A stretch of 45,753 bases of DNA from Ascidiaceihabitans sp. (GTDB taxonomy: Bacteria > Pseudomonadota > Alphaproteobacteria > Rhodobacterales > Rhodobacteraceae), in assembly GCA_028388995.1 (NCBI GenBank), contig JAOEQC010000007.1, positions 1 through 45,753 of the forward strand. Direction: 5' to 3'. The stretch's first letter is position 1; the number at the start of each line of letters is the position of its first letter. The notes under the pieces are model-generated. The model was not told the DNA's origin, searched no databases, and was given only the letters and a program-made list of their open reading frames with translations. Of this stretch, positions 17,530 through 35,082 are shown one piece after another. The position numbers and the translations under genes were made by a program.

Positions 17530-17983
17530 GCATAGTCCCTAAAAATTTACTGTTGAAATGGTAGCCCTCGTTGGAGCGTAATTGGTCTCTCAATACGAGC
17601 TGAAATATAGTTATGTCGCTGAATTTTTTAGTCAAGGCTTTGCAATAACTTGGTATCCACTGTTGGGGATAAAGCGAATTTCTCATTCGCCAAAGGTGCT
17701 GCGATCCTCGTTACGTAACTCTGATGAAGACTACGCCTTGAATTCCCACATGGCACAGCCGGATCTTTCAGTTCACAGAAACACTATTACTAAAATTCAA
17801 CGTACGTAACGCAAGTTAACGGCAGTTGAAAAACTGACCAATTTAAAGGGCTCACGCGAGGAAGGGTTCAATTGGTCTTGGCCGAATAGTTACAAGACCC
17901 CATTCTGATTAGCACTGAGCAAACAAATTAATTTGTAGATTCGGCCAAAAAAGCCACCAATCAGGTTCACCAGGCCTTTCCCG
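17530..17983. other. intergenic stretch without recognisable genes
   Basis: I see no convincing gene, RNA or repeat in these 450 bases. A 75-codon open frame at 17582-17809 (+) lacks a ribosome site and protein-like features. Confidence 0.5.
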
Positions 17984-17988
17984 CTACG

Positions 17989-18020
17989 CAAAAGGCCGCC
18001 GGTTTCCCGGCGGCCTTTTG
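17989..18020 (-). terminator. intrinsic terminator of tuf copy 1
   Basis: A perfect 14-bp stem (17989-18002 with 18007-18020) has a 4-base loop, with CAAAAGG/CCTTTTG at its base. It lies 36 bases after the tuf stop. The stem carries its own T stretch in either direction, so it could act bidirectionally. Confidence 0.85.
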
Positions 18021-18055
18021 TTTATCAATCAGCGGGGGCGAACCCTGCCAAAGGC

Positions 18056-19231
18056 TTATGCAGTGATTTTAGAAACCACGCCCGCGCCTACTGTGCGGCC
18101 ACCTTCGCGGATCGCAAAGCGCAAGCCTTGTTCCATCGCTACTGGTGCAATCAACTCAACGTTGAACTTCAAGTTGTCGCCCGGCATTACCATTTCTGTG
18201 CCTTCTGGCAAAGTTACGGTGCCAGTAACGTCAGTTGTACGGAAGTAGAACTGTGGACGGTAGTTCGCGAAGAATGGTGTGTGACGACCACCCTCTTCTT
18301 TGGTCAAGATGTAGGCTTCAGCTTCAAAGCCAGTGTGTGGCTTAACAGAAGTTGGCTTACAAAGAACTTGGCCACGCTCAACGCCGTTACGGTCGACACC
18401 ACGTAGAAGAACACCAACGTTATCGCCAGCTTCACCACGATCCAACAACTTGCGGAACATTTCGACACCAGTACAAGTCGTTTTCGCAGTATCACGGATA
18501 CCAACGATTTCGATCTCTTCACCAACGTTGATAACGCCACGCTCAATGCGGCCCGTTACAACTGTACCACGGCCAGAAATTGAGAACACATCTTCCACAG
18601 GCATCAAGAACGGCTGGTCAACAGCGCGCTCTGGAGTTGGGATGTATTCGTCAACAGCTGCCATCAATTTCTTGATAGAGTCAGCACCGATCGCATCATC
18701 ACGGCCTTCCATGGCTGCCAAAGCAGAACCAGGGATTACTGGGATGTCATCACCAGGATATTCGTAAGAAGACAACAACTCACGGATTTCCATTTCAACC
18801 AATTCCAACAACTCATCGTCGTCTACTTGGTCAACTTTGTTCATGTAAACAACCATGTGCGGGATGCCAACTTGGCGACCCAACAAGATGTGCTCACGTG
18901 TTTGTGGCATTGGGCCATCGGCCGCGTTCACAACCAAGATCGCGCCGTCCATTTGGGCAGCACCAGTGATCATGTTTTTCACATAGTCAGCGTGACCTGG
19001 GCAATCAACGTGAGCGTAGTGACGTGCTTCAGTTTCATACTCAACGTGAGCAGTAGAGATGGTGATACCACGTGCTTTTTCTTCCGGCGCGCCATCAATT
19101 TGGTCATACGCTTGGAAGTCACCAAAATATTTAGTGATCGCCGCAGTCAATGTAGTCTTGCCGTGGTCAACGTGGCCAATTGTGCCGATGTTAACGTGCG
19201 GTTTATTACGTTCGAACTTTTCCTTAGCCAT
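18056..19231 (-). CDS. tuf: elongation factor Tu, copy 1
   Basis: This 391-residue GTPase delivers aminoacyl-tRNA to the ribosome. It shows the P-loop GHVDHGKTT, the switch-II region [20 protein letters not shown] and NKVD, followed by domains 2 and 3 up to GVVSKITA. It is the last gene of the rpsL-rpsG-fusA-tuf order and has its own strong ribosome site (AGGAGG, minus strand, just upstream). The 84-base gap to fusA holds two overlapping hairpins. The protein is identical to the one encoded at 40067-41242. Confidence 0.98.
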   Translation of the reverse strand: MAKEKFERNKPHVNIGTIGHVDHGKTTLTAAITKYFGDFQAYDQIDGAPEEKARGITISTAHVEYETEARHYAHVDCPGHADYVKNMITGAAQMDGAILVVNAADGPMPQTREHILLGRQVGIPHMVVYMNKVDQVDDDELLELVEMEIRELLSSYEYPGDDIPVIPGSALAAMEGRDDAIGADSIKKLMAAVDEYIPTPERAVDQPFLMPVEDVFSISGRGTVVTGRIERGVINVGEEIEIVGIRDTAKTTCTGVEMFRKLLDRGEAGDNVGVLLRGVDRNGVERGQVLCKPTSVKPHTGFEAEAYILTKEEGGRHTPFFANYRPQFYFRTTDVTGTVTLPEGTEMVMPGDNLKFNVELIAPVAMEQGLRFAIREGGRTVGAGVVSKITA

Positions 19232-19269
19232 GATGGCCTCCTAATCATTTGGATGGCAAAGCAATCTTT

Positions 19270-19308
19270 GCCCTACGTTTGGTGGGTAGGGCGGGGGAAA
19301 TCCCCGCC
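19270..19308 (-). other. two overlapping hairpins between fusA and tuf
   Basis: One stem pairs 19270-19276 with 19286-19292 (GCCCTAC/GTAGGGC). The other pairs 19290-19296 with 19302-19308 (GGCGGGG/CCCCGCC). They share bases 19290-19292, so they cannot both form in full. Neither is followed by a T-run, so a role in processing or in setting tuf levels is more likely than termination. Confidence 0.5.
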
Positions 19309-19315
19309 ATCCCGT

Positions 19316-21436
19316 TTATGCGTATTTCGTTTGGATCTCGTCTGAGATGTTCTGCGGAACTGGTTCGTAGTGGCCGAACTGCATTGTAAAGTTTGCACGA
19401 CCAGAAGACATCGAACGCAGTGTGTTGATGTAACCGAACATGTTAGCCAAAGGCACTTGAGCGTCGATAGCGATCGCGTTGCCGCGTGTATCCTGTCCCA
19501 GAACTTGACCACGACGTGAGGTCAGATCGCCAATGATGCCACCTGTATAATCTTCGGGCGTGACAACTTCGACTTTCATGATTGGCTCAAGCAGTTTTGC
19601 ACCGGCCCGACGCATACCTTCACGCATACACATACGTGCAGCGATTTCGAATGCGAGGATCGAGGAGTCAACATCGTGGTACTTGCCCTCAAGCAATTGC
19701 ACTTTGAAGTCGATCACTGGGAAGCCAGCCAATGGACCGCTGTCCATAACTGATTTGATGCCTTTTTCAACGCCAGGGATGTATTCTTTAGGCACAGAAC
19801 CACCAACGACTTTGGACTCAAACGAGTAACCTTCACCAGGTACTGTTGGAGAGATCAGCAATTTAACTTCGCCAAACTGACCAGAACCACCAGACTGTTT
19901 CTTGTGTGTATATGAATGCTCGACTTCGTGGCCGATGGTCTCACGGTATGCCACTTGTGGCGCACCAATGTTCGCTTCGACTTTAAATTCGCGCTTCATA
20001 CGGTCAACAAGAATGTCCAAGTGAAGCTCGCCCATACCACGCATGATGGTCTGACCAGATTCGAAGTCAGTTTCCACGCGGAACGAAGGATCCTCAGCAG
20101 CCAAACGAGCCAATGCAATACCCATTTTTTCTTGGTCAGCCTTAGTTTTAGGCTCAACAGCGATCTCGATCACAGGATCAGGGAACGTCATTGTTTCAAG
20201 AACAACAGGATCGGATGTCGCGCAAAGCGTGTCACCAGTTGTCGTATCTTTAAGGCCACCAAGAGCGATAATGTCACCAGAGAATGCTTCTGTGATTTCA
20301 TCACGGTCGTTGGAGTGCATGATCATCATGCGGCCAACGCGCTCTTTTTTGCCTTTGGTAGAGTTCAAGAATGTGTCGCCTTTGGCCATCTTACCGGAAT
20401 AGATCCGAGTAAATGTCAAAGAGCCAACAAAGGGGTCATTCCAGATTTTAAACGCCAAAGCAGAGAACGGCATATCATCGTCCGCACGGCGCGGGATGTT
20501 ACGTGTTTCTGTTTCGTCACCTGGTTCAAAGCCCATGTAATCAACAACGTCCAAAGGTGATGGCAAGAAATCGATCACAGCGTTCAATAGTGGCTGAACA
20601 CCTTTGTTCTTAAACGCAGAACCGCACAAAATTGGGATAAACTTGATTTCGATAGTACCTGCACGGATAAGACGACGCAAAGTTGCTTCGTCCGGCTCAG
20701 CGCCGTCCATAAGGTATTTTTCCATCTCATCGTCGTCCATTTCGACAGCGATTTCGATCATGTTTGCGCGCCATTTGTCAGCAAGCTCTTTGAGCTCTGG
20801 ACGAATTTCGCGAAGTTCCCAGGATGCGCCGAGGTCTTCACCGGCCCAAACCCATTCTTTCATGGTGATCAAGTCGACCAAACCCTCAAGCTCAGTTTCA
20901 GCCCCAATTGGGATCTGAATTGGGCAAGGTACAGCACCAACACGGTCTTTGATCATTTCAACACAGTTAAAAAAGTCAGCGCCGATTTTGTCCATTTTGT
21001 TGACAAAAACGATACGTGGAACTTTATAACGGTCTGCCTGGCGCCAAACTGTTTCGGTTTGTGGCTCAACACCAGCGTTCGCATCAAGAACAGCAACCGC
21101 GCCATCAAGAACAGCCAAAGAACGTTCAACTTCAATAGTGAAGTCAACGTGACCTGGTGTGTCGATGATGTTCATACGGTGCTTTTCAGAGGAAGGCGTT
21201 ACGCCGTCTTCTGTGCGTTCCCAGAACGTAGTTGTCGCAGCCGACGTGATAGTAATACCGCGCTCTTGCTCCTGCTCCATGTGGTCCATGGTGGCAGCGC
21301 CATCATGAACTTCGCCGATGTTGTGGGATTTACCAGTGTAAAACAAGATGCGTTCTGAACACGTGGTTTTGCCCGCATCGATGTGCGCCATGATGCCGAA
21401 GTTGCGGTAGTGGTTGAGTGCATACTCGCGTGCCAT
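19316..21436 (-). CDS. fusA: elongation factor G
   Basis: This 706-residue translational GTPase drives translocation. The N-terminal motif [17 protein letters not shown] and the later [16 protein letters not shown] and VFVNKMDK are the G-domain signatures; domains III-V run to [11 protein letters not shown]. The length is normal for bacterial EF-G. It starts 15 bases after rpsG on the same strand and belongs to the str operon (rpsL-rpsG-fusA-tuf). The single fusA copy has the ordinary EF-G layout with no insertion. Confidence 0.98.
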   Translation of the reverse strand: MAREYALNHYRNFGIMAHIDAGKTTCSERILFYTGKSHNIGEVHDGAATMDHMEQEQERGITITSAATTTFWERTEDGVTPSSEKHRMNIIDTPGHVDFTIEVERSLAVLDGAVAVLDANAGVEPQTETVWRQADRYKVPRIVFVNKMDKIGADFFNCVEMIKDRVGAVPCPIQIPIGAETELEGLVDLITMKEWVWAGEDLGASWELREIRPELKELADKWRANMIEIAVEMDDDEMEKYLMDGAEPDEATLRRLIRAGTIEIKFIPILCGSAFKNKGVQPLLNAVIDFLPSPLDVVDYMGFEPGDETETRNIPRRADDDMPFSALAFKIWNDPFVGSLTFTRIYSGKMAKGDTFLNSTKGKKERVGRMMIMHSNDRDEITEAFSGDIIALGGLKDTTTGDTLCATSDPVVLETMTFPDPVIEIAVEPKTKADQEKMGIALARLAAEDPSFRVETDFESGQTIMRGMGELHLDILVDRMKREFKVEANIGAPQVAYRETIGHEVEHSYTHKKQSGGSGQFGEVKLLISPTVPGEGYSFESKVVGGSVPKEYIPGVEKGIKSVMDSGPLAGFPVIDFKVQLLEGKYHDVDSSILAFEIAARMCMREGMRRAGAKLLEPIMKVEVVTPEDYTGGIIGDLTSRRGQVLGQDTRGNAIAIDAQVPLANMFGYINTLRSMSSGRANFTMQFGHYEPVPQNISDEIQTKYA

Positions 21437-21451
21437 ATTGGTGCGCTCCTC

Positions 21452-21922
21452 TTACCAGCGGTAGTGGCTGAAAGCTTTGTTAGCTTCGGCCATTTTGTGT
21501 GTATCTTCGCGTTTCTTAACGGCAGTACCACGGGACTGGACAGCGTCCATAAGCTCGCCTGCAAGGCGCTCTTCCATGGTATTTTCGTTGCGTGAACGCG
21601 CAGCTTTGATCAACCAACGGATCGCAAGAGCCTGACGACGTTCTGGACGAACCTCGACTGGAACCTGATACGTTGCACCACCAACGCGGCGTGAGCGCAC
21701 TTCGACGGAAGGTTGAATGTTTTCAAGAGCTTCGTGAAACACTTCGAGTGGTACACGTTTGATCTTGGTCTCAACCCGATCCATCGCATTGTATACGATA
21801 CGTTCGGCGGTAGATTTCTTACCATCGACCATCAGGTTGTTCATGAACTTAGACAAAATCAAATCACCGAACTTAGCGTCCGGTAGGATTTTGCGTTTTT
21901 CAGCGGCGTGACGACGTGACAT
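21452..21922 (-). CDS. rpsG: 30S ribosomal protein S7
   Basis: This 156-residue basic protein begins [15 protein letters not shown] and contains [16 protein letters not shown] and [20 protein letters not shown], all typical of S7. S7 nucleates assembly of the 30S head and binds 16S rRNA. The length is that of the family. It starts 12 bases after rpsL and is followed 15 bases on by fusA, as in the classical str operon, where S7 is also the translational repressor in E. coli (known there, not shown here). Confidence 0.98.
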   Translation of the reverse strand: MSRRHAAEKRKILPDAKFGDLILSKFMNNLMVDGKKSTAERIVYNAMDRVETKIKRVPLEVFHEALENIQPSVEVRSRRVGGATYQVPVEVRPERRQALAIRWLIKAARSRNENTMEERLAGELMDAVQSRGTAVKKREDTHKMAEANKAFSHYRW

Positions 21923-21934
21923 CTGCTGATCTCC

Positions 21935-22306
21935 TTATTTAGGACGCTTGGCGCCGTATTTCGAACGACGTTGTTTACGATCTTTTACGCCTTGCGTATC
22001 GAGAACACCGCGCAGAATGTGGTAACGCACACCCGGAAGGTCTTTTACACGACCGCCGCGGATCAGAACCACAGAGTGTTCCTGAAGGTTGTGGCTCTCA
22101 CCTGGAATGTAGGAGATGACCTCGAAACCGTTCGTTAGGCGCACTTTGGCAACCTTACGCATCGCGGAGTTCGGTTTCTTAGGTGTTGTTGTGTAAACGC
22201 GCGTACATACGCCACGTTTTTGCGGACATGCTTCCAAGTGCTGGGACTTAGAAGTTTTACGCTTTGGCTGCCGTGGTTTACGGATCAGCTGTTGGATCGT
22301 TGGCAT
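21935..22306 (-). CDS. rpsL: 30S ribosomal protein S12
   Basis: This 123-residue protein has [18 protein letters not shown] and [13 protein letters not shown], the two segments where streptomycin-resistance changes arise. Both carry the wild-type lysines, so the allele looks streptomycin sensitive. It is the first gene of the str operon. A 5' leader of about 220 bases precedes it, with a consensus promoter at 22534-22562 and a terminator-like hairpin in the leader. Such a leader suggests control at the transcription-elongation level. Confidence 0.98.
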   Translation of the reverse strand: MPTIQQLIRKPRQPKRKTSKSQHLEACPQKRGVCTRVYTTTPKKPNSAMRKVAKVRLTNGFEVISYIPGESHNLQEHSVVLIRGGRVKDLPGVRYHILRGVLDTQGVKDRKQRRSKYGAKRPK

Positions 22307-22388
22307 TGGCGGTTATTCCCCGTTTAGCTCAAATCTTATACAAAGGCAGATGCCCTTGCGGCTCAAATTCGCATGACTAACCCTCTTG

Positions 22389-22436
22389 CAAAGCAAAAAG
22401 ACCGCGACGTCCCCGTACCGAGGTGAACGTTGCGGT
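22389..22436 (-). promoter_or_regulatory. terminator-like hairpin in the rpsL leader (candidate attenuator)
   Basis: On the minus strand, ACCGCAACGT (22436-22427) can pair with ACGTCGCGGT (22410-22401), leaving one A-C mismatch, and is followed at once by CTTTTTGCTTT. It lies about 95 bases downstream of the promoter and 95 bases before the rpsL start, so it would interrupt the transcript before any ribosomal gene. A 15-codon ORF (22490-22443; ATG, no clear ribosome site) ends just before it and could be a leader peptide. Confidence 0.5.
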
Positions 22437-22533
22437 GGGTTTTCAGAGGAACGGTCCAGCATTAGGACGGATCTTGACCACTTCAGACATGATTTCGGAT
22501 ATGGTGGGTTCCCCCACGCTCCGAGATAGGGGG

Positions 22534-22562
22534 TCTATATGGGGAGTCGCATGTTGTGTCAA
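22534..22562 (-). promoter_or_regulatory. sigma-70 type promoter of the rpsL-rpsG-fusA operon
   Basis: Read on the minus strand there is a perfect -35 TTGACA (22562-22557), a spacer of exactly 17 bases, and a -10 TATAGA (22539-22534). A G/C-rich segment follows near the expected start point, as is common for stringently controlled ribosomal promoters. The 290 bases between it and the DMT-transporter stop at 22852 hold no recognisable gene. Confidence 0.8.
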
Positions 22563-22851
22563 CAGCCATGAAAAAGGGCCAAATCCAACGTCGGTATTTG
22601 CTAGGTGCACTGTAGGTTTGTAGCGGCACAAAGCACCAGAGCCATTTTTAAATTAACTTCCACGGTGTAGTAGCGCTCACAACATGCTCCGTATTAAAAT
22701 ATCTAAACCCATTTAAACGACGCGCCCGCAATCGGTTGTTAATAATCAATTAATACGCAATCACGTTTTGTGGGTAAAAACACGCTGCGCGCAGATGCAA
22801 ACTTAACTTGGTGTTCCAATTGGAAAGCCTTACCTTCTGATAGCCTCTAAA

Positions 22852-23718
22852 CTATGCATCTTTCGTCGCTCTTTCACGGTAGAGTGTAAACAAACCTGTC
22901 GTGACAACGATGCCAGCACCCAACAATGTTAAAGGTGCTGGCCAGTCCCCAAAGACCAACCATCCCAACACCAGTGCCCAGATTAAACCAGTATAACGAA
23001 AAGGTGCAATAAACGAAATTTCCCCAATGCGCATGACGCGGACACTGAAATAGTAGCCACCGAATATACATATGGATGATCCAATAACCATGAGTGCATG
23101 CATTCCACTGATAGCGACCCAAGGTGTTGCCAACGATGCCGCACCTGAGAATCCCATCACGGTGATAGACGCTGCCAAAGTGACCGTCATCGAAGGCACA
23201 TCGGTCGAAAGTTGGCGCGTAACCAGATCACGGATGGTCACGCCAAGAACGGCCAGCAACGCGTAGATACCGTAGATATTGAAACCTTCGGCACCAGGTC
23301 GCACGATCAAGAGCATTCCAATGAAACCTATCAGGATTGCACTCGTCCTGCGCCAACCAACCTTTTCGCGGAACAAAAGCGCACCGCCTAGTGTCACGGT
23401 CAGTGGCAACGCTTGAAGTGTGGCCGTGACATTGGCAAGCGGCATGTTGAACAGTGCAGTGATAAAGAAATAGGCAGTGGCCATTTCGCTTGCGCTACGC
23501 AACCCGATCAGCCCCCAGTCGCAGCGTGCGATATTGAAATGAAGAGCATTCAACCTACGGGCCAACAAGATGATCAAAAGCGTCGTGAGAATTCCGCGTA
23601 AAAACAAAAGCTGGAATAGCGGGATCGCGCCATTCGTTACCTTCATGAACGTGTCATTCAAGGTGAAGCAAGCCATCGACGCCATCATAAATAGCGCACC
23701 AATTTGGTTGGCACTCAT
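22852..23718 (-). CDS. DMT superfamily (EamA) transporter
   Basis: This 288-residue integral membrane protein has about ten hydrophobic segments in two EamA-like halves. The first half opens with FMMASMACFTLNDTFMK and contains PLFQLLFLRGILTTLL and FREKVGWRR. The second contains FIAPFRYTGLIWALVLGWLV and FGDWPAP, the conserved end of each repeat. Such proteins export metabolites or amino acids; the substrate is unknown. GAGGTG precedes the ATG. It lies between rpoC and rpsL on the same strand but is separated from rpoC by 214 bases and from rpsL by a dedicated promoter, so it is probably an independent unit. Confidence 0.87.
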   Translation of the reverse strand: MSANQIGALFMMASMACFTLNDTFMKVTNGAIPLFQLLFLRGILTTLLIILLARRLNALHFNIARCDWGLIGLRSASEMATAYFFITALFNMPLANVTATLQALPLTVTLGGALLFREKVGWRRTSAILIGFIGMLLIVRPGAEGFNIYGIYALLAVLGVTIRDLVTRQLSTDVPSMTVTLAASITVMGFSGAASLATPWVAISGMHALMVIGSSICIFGGYYFSVRVMRIGEISFIAPFRYTGLIWALVLGWLVFGDWPAPLTLLGAGIVVTTGLFTLYRERATKDA

Positions 23719-23871
23719 CTTATCACCTCTTCAGACATGCAAAAAATTCGCCCAGTTCTTATAGGCTTCATTTCATACGTTCGTTCCTATGACCTCCTTA
23801 GTCAATCGGTCATGATCTGCACGATATAGAACTAAGCCCTTAAGACACATTGCATGCGCCGCGTCAGAAAT

Positions 23872-23905
23872 AAAAAAAAGTCCCCCGTGCATCGCTGCAC
23901 AGGGG
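23872..23905 (-). terminator. intrinsic terminator after rpoC
   Basis: On the minus strand CCCCTGTGCA pairs with TGCACGGGGG (10 bp, one G-U, 4-base loop), followed by ACTTTTTTTT. It lies 28 bases after the rpoC stop and closes the rpoBC transcript. Confidence 0.9.
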
Positions 23906-23932
23906 CCTTTTCAATTTCGTAAGTAGCTAAGA

Positions 23933-28177
<4,245 letters not shown>

Positions 28178-28247
28178 TTTCAAATCCTTGAAAGGGAGGC
28201 ATCAAAAGAGAGTTTCGGTAAGGCGGGTTATTCCCCGCCTTGATCCG

Positions 28248-32384
<4,137 letters not shown>

Positions 32385-32464
32385 AAGACTAGGTCACCTT
32401 TCAGTTTTCTCAATTGAGACAAGCACCGTCGGGCCACGGCGCTAATCCCTACGAGACAGCGATA

Positions 32465-32523
32465 GAGAGGTCTATTCTTGCCACACATCCCACTGTGCAG
32501 CTCCCGACCTCTCCTGCCTTGGA
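32465..32523 (-). promoter_or_regulatory. inverted repeat in the rpoB 5' leader
   Basis: GAGAGGTC at 32465-32472 is complementary to GACCTCTC at 32516-32523, with 43 bases between them, in the untranslated region about 80-140 bases before the rpoB start. In E. coli a processing hairpin sits in the rplL-rpoB interval; by analogy this could be a processing or control element. Confidence 0.4.
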
Positions 32524-32637
32524 AAATTCCTTTGATCTAAGGCACTTACCGAGACAGGTGTCTTACAATAGTGAACCGTTTCCCTGCGTGACATGTAGTG
32601 GTCAGAGGGTTTGGTCACAGTTCCTTATTGCGCGACG

Positions 32638-32666
32638 AAAAAACGGGTTTCGAATCAATCGAAACC
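32638..32666 (-). terminator. intrinsic terminator/attenuator upstream of rpoB
   Basis: On the minus strand GGTTTCGA pairs perfectly with TCGAAACC (32666-32659 with 32653-32646, loop of 5), followed by CGTTTTTT. It lies about 255 bases upstream of rpoB, pointing toward it. No intact minus-strand gene lies just behind it, so it either insulates rpoBC or acts as a leader attenuator. Bases 32667-33039 hold no recognisable gene. Confidence 0.65.
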
Positions 32667-33039
32667 GCGTGAGACTGCTGGATAAGTGGTGAAGGGCGCG
32701 AACGCAAGGGGGTGTTGGCGCGAAAGATGTCTTTACGGCCCTTGCATTGCCTGCAGGAAGTGTCGGAATATTTCTGGGTGTAGTTAAGCCTGTTGGGGCA
32801 AAAGTCAGCTCCGAGCCCAATTTGACCGATGCTGCGCTGGTCACTAATGTCTGCTATGCGGAAAGTGTATGACACTTTGGGGAGGTGAATAGCAGATTTG
32901 CAACTGTTAAACCCACTCTGGGTGATAGCGGTTACGTAAACTTTGTGTCTTCATTTATTCCTTACAGGCGGTTAATCATAAATTTCATTCTGACCGTGTA
33001 TAGAAGTTACGCAAATTTGAATGATGTAAATCAGGCGAT

Positions 33040-33794
33040 ATGGAGCAAGATACTGACCATCAAGAGCAAACAGCTTTTTTGGTTTTAGCGGCGTCTGTTG
33101 TTATGGCAGTGACCGCCCTTTTCTGGATCGAAACACAAACCTGCGCTTTGAAGCAGAGGCAGTGGTCAATACGCCATCTGGCCCAAAGTCAGGCTCGGGG
33201 GTTTACAACATGAGGTATAAGTATGCCACATTGGATCATTGGCTTTTTCCCCTTTTTACTGATGGACGTAATTCAACCGTCTCTGGAGAAGCTATTAGCG
33301 TTGAAGTGCTTCCGCGAGAGTTTCTCTTTGTTTTGATGCGAAGCGATAGGTACCTTAACGAACCCGGACGTTGGTTGTACAAAGCATTCAGTCGACCAGC
33401 ATTTCAAGGTGATCTAAATTCCCTTAGCGTTCCTGGCTGGATCCGAGCGGTGAAACGCATTAGTGGGACGTATTCTTTGCCGAAGGGGGAATGGCCGCAA
33501 TTTTTCGCCTTCGATGACATGACTAGTCCGGGTTCAATTTTTGCAGTTGATTCCAGTGATCTTTCTCGTTCATTCGGCCCCAGCATTTCAGTGGCCTCTT
33601 TCAATTTGAAAAGCATAAATAGACGGGTGATATTTGGTCAGATGGAAGGGCTTTTGCCATGGTTAACAGATGTAGTTGAACGTCCACTTTGTCCCGCTAG
33701 GTCGAGGTCAAGCATAGCAGCTTGCCGCTTGGTAGTTTTTGGTGATTTCCTCAGAAGAAAAATGATGGTTAAGAATACTACTCAGACGGCGTAA
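33040..33794 (+). pseudogene. frameshifted membrane-anchored protein of unknown function
   Basis: Two overlapping frames seem to be halves of one gene. The first (ATG 33040) encodes 10-12 polar residues and one hydrophobic segment (AFLVLAASVVMAVTALFW). The second, one frame off from about base 33123, continues DRNTNLRFEAEAVVNTPSG and PKSGSGVYNMRYKY, then some 190 residues to 33794. Joined, they would give an about 250-residue protein with an N-terminal membrane anchor and a periplasmic domain. A GTG at 33162 could start the second half alone, without an anchor. I cannot name the family. It lies on the plus strand, between rplL and rpoB, opposite to all surrounding ribosomal genes, and has an unusual Arg/Ser-rich C-terminus that may be a second shift. 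Confidence 0.5.
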
Positions 33795-33880
33795 AGCGAT
33801 TGATCATAGAGGACATTGGTTCGCGTGCAGCGAAATGTCGATAAGTCCGCACAGCAGCCATTAACGCTCCCCCGCCCCAC

Positions 33881-33915
33881 AAACAAAAACGGCGTCTCCC
33901 GAGGGAGGCGCCGTT
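33881..33915 (-). terminator. intrinsic terminator after rplL
   Basis: A 13-bp stem with one mismatch (33888-33900 with 33903-33915) is followed on the minus strand by TTTTTGTTTG. It lies 26 bases after the rplL stop, ending the rplJL transcript well before rpoB. Confidence 0.85.
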
Positions 33916-33940
33916 TCCGAGTTGCAAAAAGGCGAGAGGC

Positions 33941-34312
33941 TTAGGCCAACTCAACTTCCGCGCCAGCTGCTTCCAGCTTAGCTTTAACGTCGTCAGCTTC
34001 AGCTTTATCAACGCCTTCTTTGATTTTGCCGCCAGCTTCAACCAAGTCTTTAGCTTCTTTCAGGCCAAGACCTGTAATACCGCGGACTTCTTTGATCACG
34101 TTGATTTTAGAAGCGCCGGCGTTCTTTAGAACGACGTCGAATTCTGTTTGCTCTTCAGCAGCGCCAGCGCCGTCTGCAGGGCCCGCCATCATGACTGCGC
34201 CACCGGCTGCAGGCTCGATGCCGTACTCGTCTTTGAGGATAGTTTTTAGTTCTTGTGCTTCAAGCAGTGTAAGACCAACGATGTCTTCTGCCATTTTCTT
34301 AAGATCAGCCAT
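33941..34312 (-). CDS. rplL: 50S ribosomal protein L7/L12
   Basis: This 123-residue acidic protein starts at ATG 34312 ([12 protein letters not shown]), with GGAG upstream; the open frame runs on 11 codons further without support. It has an N-terminal dimerisation helix, an Ala/Gly-rich hinge (about residues 37-55, [20 protein letters not shown]) and the C-terminal factor-binding domain with [21 protein letters not shown]7/L12 dimers form the ribosomal stalk on L10 and recruit EF-Tu and EF-G. It follows rplJ after 69 bases. Confidence 0.97.
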   Translation of the reverse strand: MADLKKMAEDIVGLTLLEAQELKTILKDEYGIEPAAGGAVMMAGPADGAGAAEEQTEFDVVLKNAGASKINVIKEVRGITGLGLKEAKDLVEAGGKIKEGVDKAEADDVKAKLEAAGAEVELA

Positions 34313-34381
34313 TTTTAGCTCCGATACGATATTAATGTGTTCCAACGTGCAGTGTTTACTACACGCCGATATGACGTTTGC

Positions 34382-34897
34382 TTACGCAGCCGCCTTGTCT
34401 TCAACAGCAGACAAGATGGATGCAATGTTGCTTGCAGGTGCGCCAATGGCCCCAGCGATGTTGCTTGCAGGTGCGCCCAGCATGCCAGCAATAGTCGCGA
34501 TGAGTTCATCACGGCTTGGCATTTTGGAAACAGCTGTAACACCAGCCCGGTCCAACGCGTTCTCGCCCATAGCACCACCAAGGATTACGAAGTTATCGTT
34601 ATCCTTGGAGAAGTCCTCGGCAACCTTGGCAGCTGCCACAGGGTCCTCGGAAAAGGTTAGAACGGTCATGCCTGTCAACAAATTAGCAATGCTTGCACAT
34701 GGCTTATCGTTTAAGGCGATCTTGGCGAGCCTATTTTTTGCAACACGAACAGCAGCACCTGCATCAGACGCCTTAGCGCGCAGGTCTTGCATGTTAGCAA
34801 CTGTCAGACCGGCGTAGTGGCTTACCACAACAACGCCAGAGCTTTCAAAGATCTGGCCGAGTTCGTCGACCAACTGTTCTTTTTGTGCTCTATCCAC
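34382..34897 (-). CDS. rplJ: 50S ribosomal protein L10
   Basis: The protein has 171 residues from GTG 34897 ([14 protein letters not shown]), with GGAG seven bases upstream. The longer open frame to 35029 lacks a ribosome site and runs through the leader. It shows the L10 core [20 protein letters not shown] and [12 protein letters not shown], with a C-terminal helix for L7/L12 dimers ([17 protein letters not shown]). A short duplication is visible near the C-terminus: [20 protein letters not shown] repeats a ten-residue unit. In E. coli L10 represses its own leader; here a leader with a hairpin precedes it. Confidence 0.96.
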   Translation of the reverse strand: MDRAQKEQLVDELGQIFESSGVVVVSHYAGLTVANMQDLRAKASDAGAAVRVAKNRLAKIALNDKPCASIANLLTGMTVLTFSEDPVAAAKVAEDFSKDNDNFVILGGAMGENALDRAGVTAVSKMPSRDELIATIAGMLGAPASNIAGAIGAPASNIASILSAVEDKAAA

Positions 34898-35046
34898 AGT
34901 TTCACTCCAAATTTGGGGATTACTCCCCGGCTCAATTAAGTCCGCGTTGATGCGAACAGTCGTGGTCCATTTTACGGGGAAGGCAAAAGGCCCTACGCAT
35001 AAGCGATCGGGAATTCTTGCATCTCCCATCTCAGAAAGGAATTATA
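34898..35046 (-). promoter_or_regulatory. rplJL leader: -10 box and hairpin (candidate L10 leader)
   Basis: A TATAAT hexamer lies on the minus strand at 35046-35041, but no good -35 is seen. The leader then carries a 5-bp hairpin with a 4-base loop (GGGGA/TCCCC, 34915-34928) just before the rplJ ribosome site. Because a terminator follows rplA and a decayed gene intervenes, rplJL needs a local promoter. Its autoregulatory role is inferred from E. coli. Confidence 0.35.
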
Positions 35047-35082
35047 GCTTGCGCTACCCTTCTTCTCGGACAGAAGACTCAC

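Larger units (their letters stand above)
17984..19242 (-). repeat. 1259-bp direct repeat containing tuf, copy 1
   Basis: This segment matches 39995-41253 at a constant offset of 22011 bases. It starts in the shared CTACGCAAAAGG before the terminator and ends in the shared GATGGCCTCCT before the start codon. I noticed only two differences (18034 G versus 40045 A; 18038 G versus 40049 T), both after the stop codon. The reading was by eye. Confidence 0.9.

Noticed and set aside
17582-17809. 75-codon ORF upstream of the renalase-like gene
   Set aside because: No ribosome site, no recognisable motif and ordinary intergenic composition; likely chance.
32690-32872. Plus-strand open stretch ending in TGA 32870 with protein-like composition (VGAKDVFTALALPAGSVGIF)
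   Set aside because: It has no ATG or GTG, no ribosome site, begins after a stop and matches no family I know. It may be a remnant, but I cannot support a gene.
34898-35029. Longer N-terminus for rplJ (open frame to 35029)
   Set aside because: The extra 44 residues do not resemble L10 and overlap the leader; GTG 34897 has a clear ribosome site and the family N-terminus.
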